A stretch of DNA of 11,437 nucleotides from the NCBI GenBank assembly GCA_905215675.1, contig CAJMRA010000039.1, positions 1 to 11,437 on the forward strand. The letters run 5' to 3'. The DNA comes from an uncultured bacterium. GTDB lineage: Bacteria; Desulfobacterota; Desulfovibrionia; Desulfovibrionales; Desulfovibrionaceae. The translations under genes and the position numbers were made by a program. This document shows, in pieces, positions 6,944 through 11,437 of this stretch (positions within the stretch are counted from its first letter, which is position 1; each line of letters starts with the position of its first letter). The notes beneath the pieces are model-generated. The model did no database searches. It saw only the letters and a list, made by a program, of their open reading frames with translations, and was not told where the DNA came from.

Positions 6944-8633
6944 ACTGCTGGAACTGTACAAATCACGCTACGGGCAGGCGGTACGCCGTCAGGGGGCCGG
7001 ATGGAACGGCCCCTGTCCGCTGTGCGGCGGCGAACCGGGCAAGAGCGACCGCTTCATGGTGTGGCCGGATCGGCGGGAAAGCAACGGCTTTTCCCGTGGT
7101 CACATGTGCATCGAGAAGGACATCCCCGGCGCATGGCATTGCCGGCGCTGCGGCCGGAGCGGCGACACCATCGCCTACATGATGGAGTGCGAGGGCATGA
7201 GCTGGCGGGACGTGCTGTGCGAGCTGGGGCTGGAAAGCCCGCCGTCGGCCCGCCGTTCCCGGCGGCGGCCCGCGCCGGTGGAACCTGCGGCGGGGTCGGC
7301 GTCCTTTCATCCCGTCAGCTGGGAGCAGCCGTCGGCAAAGTGGCAGGAATACGCCGGGAAGCTGGCGGCCGAAGGCGCGGCGGCCCTGCCGGGTCAGGAA
7401 CAGGCCGCCGCATGGCTCCGGCGTCGTGGACTGCCTGCCGCGTCCTGGGCGCGCTACGGGCTCGGCTGGCTCGTTGAGGACAACCCGCGCCACGCCGGGC
7501 GCTTTCGCTGTCGTTCCGCGCTGGGGCTTGCGCCCAAGGTGGTGGACGGACGGGAGAAGACGAAGCTGTTTATCCCGCGCGGCATCTCCATCCCGACGTT
7601 TGACGCCTCCGGCCATGTGGTGGCCATGCGCATCCGCCGCCCGCACGGGGACATGAGCGGCGGCGGGCGCCAGTCCAAATATCTGGCGCTGGAGGGCGGC
7701 AGCCGCGCGCCCTTCCTGCTGCGTTCCGCCCTGTCCCCGGAGCTGGCCGTCTACTTTGTGGTCGAGGCCGAACTGGACGCCATGCTGATCCACTATGCGA
7801 CAGGCGGGGTCATAGGGGCGCTGGCGCTGCGGTCGAATCGGACAAAGCCCGATACAGCCGCCCATGCGGCCCTGCGGCGTGCGCAGCGCATCTGCCTTGC
7901 GCTGGACTACGACGAGGCCGGAGCCGAGGCCGTGCCGTGGTGGTTTCAGACCTACGGCGACGCCTGCCGACGCTGGCCCGTGCCGGACGGCAAGGACCCC
8001 GGCGACGCCGTGGCGCTGGGGGTGGATATTCGGAGCTGGATAGCCGCCGGACTGCCGCCGTCCGTGGCCTTGCGGGAACCCGCCGCCGTACCTGTGGACA
8101 GATTGCCCGGCTGTGCTGTTGAGGTGGGGAGGGGGGAGAACGGCGGTAAGCCCTCCCTTCCTCACGCAGCCGGGGAAAAAGACGCTGCGGTTGTCCGCCC
8201 GGAGCATGGCGGACAGGCGGACGCATACGCAGCCGGCAATGCGGCGACGGGGGGCGGGGGCGCGGCCATGGACTATGCCGCCTGCTGGGAGCGGGAGGGC
8301 GGCGCGCTCGACCACCTGCCCGCTGAGGAACTGGCCGCCATTGAGCGAGCCCTGCCGGACTATCTGTCGCCCGCCGATGTGCCGCAGGCCGTGGGGCGGG
8401 CATGGCTGCTGTGGCGGGAGCTGCCGGGCCTGCGCTATGTGCGGCACAGCCCGGACGAGTTCACGTCACCGGGCTGGGGATTTTCCGGGGATGTGCGCCT
8501 GCCGGACTATGCCCGGTCGCTCCATGACGAGCTGCTGGAGCTGTACCGCCGCAGCTACATGCTGCGCGCCTGGCTGCGCGATCATCGGGCCGCCATTGTG
8601 ACGGCCCGGAATCTTTTCGACATCTGGGATTAG
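6939..8633 (+). CDS. Phage-type DNA primase: CHC2 zinc finger plus Toprim domain
   Basis: A 564-residue protein. N-terminal zinc finger: C26-P-L-C29 and H67-C68-R-R-C71 followed by G-x-x-G-D, as in the DnaG/CHC2 class; H55-x-C57 lies between and may replace a ligand. The catalytic Toprim domain has E276 in V-V-E-A-E, the D323-Y-D-E-A-G signature and K352-D-P-G-D356, which bind the metal ions for RNA primer synthesis. Residues 385-435 are a low-complexity linker, and the last 130 residues match no family I know, possibly a helicase-contact region. It complements the upstream helicase that lacks a primase domain. There is no strong Shine-Dalgarno before ATG 6939; the start overlaps the stop of a possible 13-codon frame (6901-6942), so coupling is conceivable. 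Base composition is visibly GC-rich. Confidence 0.87.
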   Translation: MTLLELYKSRYGQAVRRQGAGWNGPCPLCGGEPGKSDRFMVWPDRRESNGFSRGHMCIEKDIPGAWHCRRCGRSGDTIAYMMECEGMSWRDVLCELGLESPPSARRSRRRPAPVEPAAGSASFHPVSWEQPSAKWQEYAGKLAAEGAAALPGQEQAAAWLRRRGLPAASWARYGLGWLVEDNPRHAGRFRCRSALGLAPKVVDGREKTKLFIPRGISIPTFDASGHVVAMRIRRPHGDMSGGGRQSKYLALEGGSRAPFLLRSALSPELAVYFVVEAELDAMLIHYATGGVIGALALRSNRTKPDTAAHAALRRAQRICLALDYDEAGAEAVPWWFQTYGDACRRWPVPDGKDPGDAVALGVDIRSWIAAGLPPSVALREPAAVPVDRLPGCAVEVGRGENGGKPSLPHAAGEKDAAVVRPEHGGQADAYAAGNAATGGGGAAMDYAACWEREGGALDHLPAEELAAIERALPDYLSPADVPQAVGRAWLLWRELPGLRYVRHSPDEFTSPGWGFSGDVRLPDYARSLHDELLELYRRSYMLRAWLRDHRAAIVTARNLFDIWD

Positions 8634-8705
8634 AGCGTTTCACCTTTGAAAAGTGGGAAATGCCGGGAGGAGGACCCCTTACCCCTTCCCCAGTTCGCTT
8701 TATTC

Positions 8706-8718
8706 AGAGCGTTTTGCC
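8706..8718 (+). repeat. 13-nt motif shared with 2428-2440 (inverted)
   Basis: AGAGCGTTTTGCC at 8706-8718 is the exact reverse complement of GGCAAAACGCTCT at 2428-2440, near the CapA-like gene outside the element. A shorter relative, AGAGCGTTTCACC, follows the primase stop. Both exact copies are intergenic and near convergent gene ends, so this may be a dispersed intergenic repeat of this genome. Confidence 0.4.
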
Positions 8719-8751
8719 GTTTTCCCACGCATGGCCGGGGATGGTGGAGAC

Positions 8752-8786
8752 AAAAACGCCGCCGTGTATTATCCATACACGGCGGC
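8752..8786 (-). terminator. Rho-independent terminator of the BRO operon
   Basis: GCCGCCGTGTAT (8758-8769) and ATACACGGCGGC (8775-8786) make a perfect 12-bp stem with a 5-base loop. On the minus strand it is followed by GTTTTTG (the A-run at 8752-8756). It lies 20 bases past the stop of the last gene of the minus-strand operon. Confidence 0.85.
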
Positions 8787-8806
8787 ACACAGGGGAGAAA
8801 GGGATG

Positions 8807-9541
8807 CTACGTCAGACTGATGTCATCATACAGGGACCCATTGGAGCGGACACGGCGGCAGCACTCCTGCATATATTCGCCAAAGGCCTTGCGGGACGGC
8901 AGCGGGCCTTCCCTGCCCTGATGCCAGCGGGCAAAGGCGGCGTACAGCTCCCGAGCGGAAACACGGCTGCCCGGCTCATGGCGGCAGCATTCGGCAAAAA
9001 AGGCGTGAACCGTGTCGCGGGCCGATGCGGGCGCGGGCGGCCGGGCCGTCATCATGCGGCACAACGTCCCGAACCATGCCAGCGCGGTATCCGCACCCTT
9101 TCCGTCAAGCCGTGCCGTCTGCAAGGCGTCCTGCCAGAGCTTCTGGCGCATGTGGGGCCGCAGCTGCAAGGCTTCCGGGGGAATCTCCGGGGCAGACGGA
9201 CAGGGCGTCTGCGGCCGGGCAGAACCTTCGCCACGACGCAGGGCGGGCAGGCCCTCCCTGCACAACCAGCGGCGGAACTGCCGTGCCTGTGGCGTCTGAC
9301 TGCCAAGAAGCAGCGCATACGCGCCGGATTCCGAGAGCGTGGGCAGCTCCCGCGGGCCGTCGGGGCCGTCCGCCGTGCAGCTGCTCCGCTCGTCCTCGTC
9401 CAGTTCGGCAAGGCAGAGCTGCCGCACGCCCAGCGCAGCAGCCACATCTTCGGCCACAAACCACGGCTTGCCGTCGGTATCCCGCCAGACGCGCACAAGG
9501 CGACCGGCAAAGGCAAGGGATTTCAGCGAGGGGGCAGTCAT
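8807..9541 (-). CDS. BRO-N domain protein with a D5-helicase-like C-terminal module
   Basis: A 244-residue protein; AGGGAGG lies seven bases before ATG 9541 and overlaps the stop of the upstream gene. Residues 1-105 are a BRO-N domain: W27-F-V-A-E-D-V-A-A-A-L-G, L69-S-E-S-G-A-Y, and A86-R-Q-F-R-R-W-L followed by E-G-L-P. BRO-N proteins of phages and insect viruses bind DNA and act as antirepressors or regulators. Residues 179-243 (FFAECC, EPGSRVSARELY, RSNGS) resemble residues 453-525 of the helicase encoded at 5086-6744, i.e. the winged-helix-like tail of D5/P4 helicases. The fusion suggests a regulator that could contact the same DNA or partner as the helicase. It is the last gene of a three-gene operon closed by a terminator. 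Function beyond DNA binding is inferred. Confidence 0.78.
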   Translation of the reverse strand: MTAPSLKSLAFAGRLVRVWRDTDGKPWFVAEDVAAALGVRQLCLAELDEDERSSCTADGPDGPRELPTLSESGAYALLLGSQTPQARQFRRWLCREGLPALRRGEGSARPQTPCPSAPEIPPEALQLRPHMRQKLWQDALQTARLDGKGADTALAWFGTLCRMMTARPPAPASARDTVHAFFAECCRHEPGSRVSARELYAAFARWHQGREGPLPSRKAFGEYMQECCRRVRSNGSLYDDISLT

Positions 9542-9553
9542 GGCACGGCCTCC

Positions 9554-9886
9554 CTATTGTACCCGATCCGGGGCTTCCAGCGTGGGGGATACGGGCCTTT
9601 CCTCCTGCAATTCCCGTTCTGCTGCGCTGCGCAGGCTGTCCATCTCCCGGCGCAGGGCGGCAAGTTCCCGCTTCAACTCCCAGCAATCCCCAAAGATTTT
9701 TTCTGCATGCGGCATTCCGCGACGCCGCAGATCGGCAAGTTCCTCCTCCTGTCGCTGGAGGTGGCTTTCCATCCGTTGCAGCTGCGCCTTCATCTGGAGG
9801 AACCGCTCGCAGATATGGTCATAGTCGGCCTTGATGCACGCCAACAGGGTCCTGTCGTCTTCGGTAAAGGGGGTCTGGCTAGCCAT
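9554..9886 (-). CDS. Small coiled-coil protein, function unknown
   Basis: A 110-residue hydrophilic protein. ATG 9886 is chosen because GGGGAGG lies six bases upstream. Residues 12-95 are rich in Leu, Glu, Arg and Gln in heptad-like spacing and predicted to be helical, broken by a short Gly-Met-Pro turn near residue 57 into two coils; the last 15 residues are proline-rich. It has no signal peptide or membrane segment, so it is probably cytoplasmic and likely oligomeric or a partner of a neighbour. Its start overlaps the end of the first BRO-N gene by eight bases, and its stop lies 12 bases before the second BRO-N gene, so the three are almost certainly co-transcribed and co-translated. I recognise no family. 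Confidence 0.72.
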   Translation of the reverse strand: MASQTPFTEDDRTLLACIKADYDHICERFLQMKAQLQRMESHLQRQEEELADLRRRGMPHAEKIFGDCWELKRELAALRREMDSLRSAAERELQEERPVSPTLEAPDRVQ

Positions 9887-10625
9887 GACGCGCCTCCCCG
9901 GCAGGGACAAGCGGCAGCGCCGACAGGGGGCGGGCCGACATATCCACTCCCAGAAAACGGGCGTCGGCGGCAAAGCGCAGCGTGTCGCCCGTGCGGATGT
10001 CGCACGCGCCCACCACGACGGATTCCAGTACCAGCGCGGACGGTACAGCCCCGCATACGACAGACAGATGCAGGCACAGCAGCCCGCCGGGCAGCGCTTC
10101 CATATGACGCACACGCGCCCGGCCGCCTTCCGCTTCCGGCTCCGGCGGCAACAACGGCACGGAAACCGGCTGTCCCGTCTGCGGGGCGCAGCATTCGGCG
10201 GCATCAATGGCCGCAAAGATATGCCGCGCCACTGCCGCGTCAGCGTCCGCCGATGACGGCGCGGGCGGCAGCAGCAGTTCATCCGCCAACGGACGACGTT
10301 CCGCCGTGGTCAGACTGTCCAGAACGTTCAGCACCCACTTGCGAAAGTCCTTCGCTACCTTCGTGCGGCTGAACATGGCCACAAGATGGCAGCCCCGCAG
10401 GGAGAAAATGCGGGTCGGGACGGTCAAATTGACCGAGTCAGGAATTTCAATAAGTTGTGTCATGTCCGCAGAAAATTCATCAGCATTACGCTGATAAATT
10501 CTCCCAACAGAGCTTTCATCAGCATAGCCCAGAGCGCGGGCCAGTTCTGCGGAGCGAATCCAGAGGCTGTTCTGGTGGGTAATGGGAGAGAGGGGGACGC
10601 CGTTGAAGATGAGGGCGTGCGACAT
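9879..10625 (-). CDS. Phage antirepressor-like BRO-N protein
   Basis: A 248-residue protein; AGGAG lies eight bases before ATG 10625. Residues 1-105 are a BRO-N/antirepressor-type domain: L21-W-I-R-S-A-E-L-A-R-A-L-G-Y at 21-34, R77-G-C-H-L-V-A-M-F near 77-85, and V90-A-K-D-F-R-K-W-V-L. Residues 106-165 form a Pro/Ala/Glu-rich linker. The C-terminal part (about 170-248) is hydrophobic beta-like sequence with no familiar motif; it is unlike the C-terminus of the second BRO protein in the same operon. Antirepressors of this kind relieve prophage repression or act directly on DNA. It is first in the operon, and its long upstream region can fold so that the Shine-Dalgarno sequence is paired (see 10634-10701), suggesting translational control. 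Confidence 0.8.
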   Translation of the reverse strand: MSHALIFNGVPLSPITHQNSLWIRSAELARALGYADESSVGRIYQRNADEFSADMTQLIEIPDSVNLTVPTRIFSLRGCHLVAMFSRTKVAKDFRKWVLNVLDSLTTAERRPLADELLLPPAPSSADADAAVARHIFAAIDAAECCAPQTGQPVSVPLLPPEPEAEGGRARVRHMEALPGGLLCLHLSVVCGAVPSALVLESVVVGACDIRTGDTLRFAADARFLGVDMSARPLSALPLVPAGEARHG

Positions 10626-10633
10626 GGTGCAAA

Positions 10634-10701
10634 CTCCTAGAGATTGAAGTTGGCACCGCCTGTGAATGACGATGCCGGGTGTTCACAACCGCCTCTAGGA
10701 G
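10634..10701 (-). promoter_or_regulatory. Shine-Dalgarno / anti-Shine-Dalgarno pair before the antirepressor
   Basis: In the minus-strand transcript, CUCUAGGAG (complement of 10634-10642) contains the AGGAG of the antirepressor. CUCCUAGAG (complement of 10693-10701), 50 bases upstream, is its exact 9-nt complement. Pairing would hide the ribosome binding site. The complement CUCCUAGAG lies inside the loop region of the 14-bp stem at 10670-10755. Confidence 0.5.
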
Positions 10702-10755
10702 CGGCTTGCCGCCTTTAGGCCGAAGCCCTGGACATAACGGCAACACCCGGCATCG
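10670..10755 (-). repeat. 14-bp inverted repeat enclosing nested hairpins (candidate structured leader)
   Basis: CGATGCCGGGTGTT (10670-10683) and AACACCCGGCATCG (10742-10755) are perfect inverted repeats 58 bases apart. Inside lie GGCTT/AAGCC arms (10703-10707, 10723-10727) around the hairpin GCCTTTAGGC (10711-10720). If transcribed with the minus operon, the region forms a long multi-hairpin RNA 45 bases before the antirepressor start. A DNA-level role such as an operator cannot be excluded. Confidence 0.6.
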
Positions 10756-10908
10756 AAAAGGATGCGAGAAAAGCGCGAGAGACACCGCCAGACAGAAAGC
10801 TGACGATGGAAAAAGGGCACAAAAAAGCGCCATGCTGACGGGTGGCGTTGTCCGCCTAGAGAGGTGTTGTGAGCACCGTGCAGTCAGCAAGCCACAAAGG
10901 GCGGGGAA

Positions 10909-10950
10909 TGTCAAGGGGGCTTTGACAAAGTGTAGCCTGTGGGATACAGT
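10909..10950 (+). promoter_or_regulatory. Toxin-antitoxin promoter with palindromic -35 region
   Basis: TTGACA (10922-10927) and TACAGT (10945-10950) are separated by 17 bases, a near-consensus sigma70 promoter. Transcription would start about 10956-10958, at the toxin ATG (10957). The sequence TGTCAAGGGGGCTTTGACA (10909-10927) is a partial palindrome; its left half reads TTGACA on the minus strand and could be the -35 of the BRO operon or an operator half for the antitoxin, although no good minus-strand -10 follows. Confidence 0.6.
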
Positions 10951-10956
10951 TATTTC

Positions 10957-11262
10957 ATGAACACCTTGCGCCGCACCGAACAATTCATGCACTGGTACGC
11001 CAGATTAAAGGATAATGTCGTCAAGGCGCGCATTGCCGCCCGGCTCAAATATGCTCTGCTGGGGAATTTTGGCGATCACAAGAGCGTGGGGGGCGGTGTG
11101 ATGGAAATGCGTATTCATATGGGGCCCGGGTACAGAATCTATTATGCCCGGAGCGGTGACACCGTGTACGTCCTGCTGCTGGGCGGCAACAAGCGGACAC
11201 AGGAAGCAGATATAAAAGAGGCGCAGAAGCTATGGAAAGCGTTGCAGGAAACGTCAGCATAA
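10957..11262 (+). CDS. RelE/HigB-type toxin (phage-derived Gp49-like family)
   Basis: A 101-residue protein with the family pattern F-x-x-W-x-x-L-K-D near residues 10-19, A26-R-I-A-A-R-L, G36-N-F-G-D-H-K-S-V-G-G-G-V, a central R-I-H-x-G-P-G-Y-R-I-Y-Y and the L-L-L-G-G-N-K-R-T-Q end motif with D-I-K-E-A. Members are ribosome-dependent or related mRNA-cleaving toxins of type II modules, neutralised by a helix-turn-helix antitoxin. ATG 10957 gives the usual N-terminus; GTG 10939 would add six residues but lies within the promoter. No Shine-Dalgarno is seen at the right distance, in line with a leaderless transcript. The toxin comes first and the antitoxin overlaps its 3' end, the HigBA order. 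It probably stabilises the element or responds to stress or phage. Confidence 0.86.
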   Translation: MNTLRRTEQFMHWYARLKDNVVKARIAARLKYALLGNFGDHKSVGGGVMEMRIHMGPGYRIYYARSGDTVYVLLLGGNKRTQEADIKEAQKLWKALQETSA

Positions 11263-11437
11263 ATGAACTGCCGGAACTGGACATTGCCGAATTGCTGGAC
11301 AACGAGGAAGTAATGGCGGCGTACCTGTCGGACATCATGGCGTCTGGCGACAGTGCGTTGATCATGTCTGCTCTGGGAGACATTGCCCGTGCCAAGGGCA
11401 TGAGTGCCCTTGCCAGAGAAACCGGCTTGAGCCGCGA
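11232..11437 (+). CDS. HigA-type antitoxin, 3' partial (addiction module antidote family)
   Basis: The frame opens at ATG 11232, 31 bases inside the toxin gene, with AAAGAGG (11215-11221) ten bases upstream, and runs off the window after 68 codons. The visible part has the family hallmarks: ELLDNEEVMAAYLSDIM, then SALGDIARAKGMSALARETG with LSR at the edge, the first part of a Cro/CI-like helix-turn-helix. Such antitoxins bind the toxin and repress the shared promoter through their DNA-binding domain. The recognition helix end and C-terminus lie outside the window. The palindrome at 10909-10927 is a possible operator, by inference. Confidence 0.85.
   Translation, partial: MESVAGNVSINELPELDIAELLDNEEVMAAYLSDIMASGDSALIMSALGDIARAKGMSALARETGLSR

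Larger units (their letters stand above)
10626..10956. other. Divergent regulatory intergenic region rich in inverted repeats
   Basis: The 331 bases between the antirepressor gene (minus) and the toxin gene (plus) hold no credible gene. They contain a 14-bp perfect inverted repeat (10670-10683 / 10742-10755), nested short hairpins (10703-10727), a Shine-Dalgarno complement (10693-10701), an imperfect inverted copy of 10678-10704 at 10852-10877, and divergent TTGACA hexamers (10909-10927). An open plus-strand frame from GTG 10679 is discarded because it overlaps these structures and has no start signal. Confidence 0.6.
4711..11437. mobile_element. Integrated prophage/satellite-type element at tRNA-Pro (left part; right end not in window)
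   Basis: Directly after the tRNA, gene content changes from metabolism and surface functions to an SF3 helicase, a CHC2/Toprim primase, two BRO-N antirepressor-like proteins and a toxin-antitoxin pair. This is the usual make-up of temperate phages, phage satellites and integrative plasmids, and tRNA 3' ends are their favoured sites. No integrase, capsid, terminase or conjugation gene and no second copy of the tRNA 3' end is seen in the window, so the class and the right boundary are open. The left boundary is placed by inference and may instead lie inside the tRNA 3' part. Confidence 0.65.

Noticed and set aside
8121..8162. GGGAGGG / CCCTCCC inverted repeat inside the primase linker
   Set aside because: Seven-base arms in a low-complexity GC-rich coding linker, no T-run; expected by composition.
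6963..8447. Minus-strand frame of 494 codons
   Set aside because: Antisense to the primase; composition is that of a GC-rich shadow frame, while the sense frame has zinc-finger and Toprim motifs.
8660..10372. Long open frame of 570 codons on the plus strand
   Set aside because: It lies opposite three minus-strand genes that have good Shine-Dalgarno sites, recognisable domains and a terminator; its product is a Gly/Pro/Arg/Gln-rich antisense shadow.
10886..10914. Minus-strand promoter for the BRO operon with TTGACA at 10914-10909
   Set aside because: The -35 is perfect but the hexamer at 17-base spacing (CTTGCT) is a poor -10; kept only as a possible operator half.
10679..10960. Plus-strand frame of 93 codons before the toxin
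   Set aside because: GTG start inside the 14-bp inverted repeat, no Shine-Dalgarno, overlaps the toxin promoter; better explained as structured regulatory DNA.

Overview
The window looks like chromosome from a GC-rich Gram-negative bacterium with a mobile element integrated in it. The gene style (a CapA-like protein, a lipoprotein, a nitronate monooxygenase of the type with a cysteine-rich C-terminal end) and overall base composition would fit a Desulfovibrio-like sulfate reducer. That placement is inference from style only, because no marker gene is present.

Host side (1-4633). A 5'-truncated multi-pass membrane glycosyltransferase-like protein is followed, with an ATGA overlap, by a secreted CapA-family protein; together they suggest cell-surface polysaccharide or polymer work. 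Convergent to them lies a predicted lipoprotein on the minus strand with a strong rho-independent terminator. Divergent from the lipoprotein is a nitronate monooxygenase / 2-nitropropane dioxygenase-family flavoprotein. A well-formed sigma70 promoter then drives a complete tRNA-Pro(UGG), closed by a 15-bp hairpin terminator.

Mobile element (from about 4711 to beyond the right edge). Everything after the tRNA is replication and phage-type regulation, as expected for a prophage, phage satellite or integrative element that used the tRNA-Pro 3' end as its attachment site. No integrase and no second att copy is visible, so the far end lies outside the window. A D5/P4-type SF3 helicase lacking a primase domain is followed by a separate CHC2 zinc-finger/Toprim primase. 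The 194-nt gap between them carries GATGGACA iterons, a 13-bp inverted repeat, a DnaA-box match and an A-rich tract, and is a good candidate replication origin. Convergent to the primase is a three-gene minus-strand operon: a BRO-N antirepressor-like protein, a small coiled-coil protein, and a second BRO-N protein whose C-terminal module resembles the C-terminal module of the element's own helicase.

Divergent from that operon is a HigBA/RelE-type toxin-antitoxin pair, with the antitoxin cut by the window end. The 331-nt divergent intergenic region (10626-10956) is unusually structured. It has a 14-bp perfect inverted repeat, a 9-nt sequence complementary to the antirepressor Shine-Dalgarno region, an imperfect upstream copy that could compete for that pairing, and back-to-back TTGACA hexamers. 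The toxin promoter is placed so that its transcript would start at or near the toxin ATG.

Gene-free stretches: 2388-2543 holds two hairpins; 3264-3466 is the divergent lipoprotein/monooxygenase region; 4711-5085 holds the tRNA terminator, a TTGCGACCCA direct repeat and pyrimidine-rich DNA; 8634-8806 holds the terminator of the minus-strand operon and short repeats.
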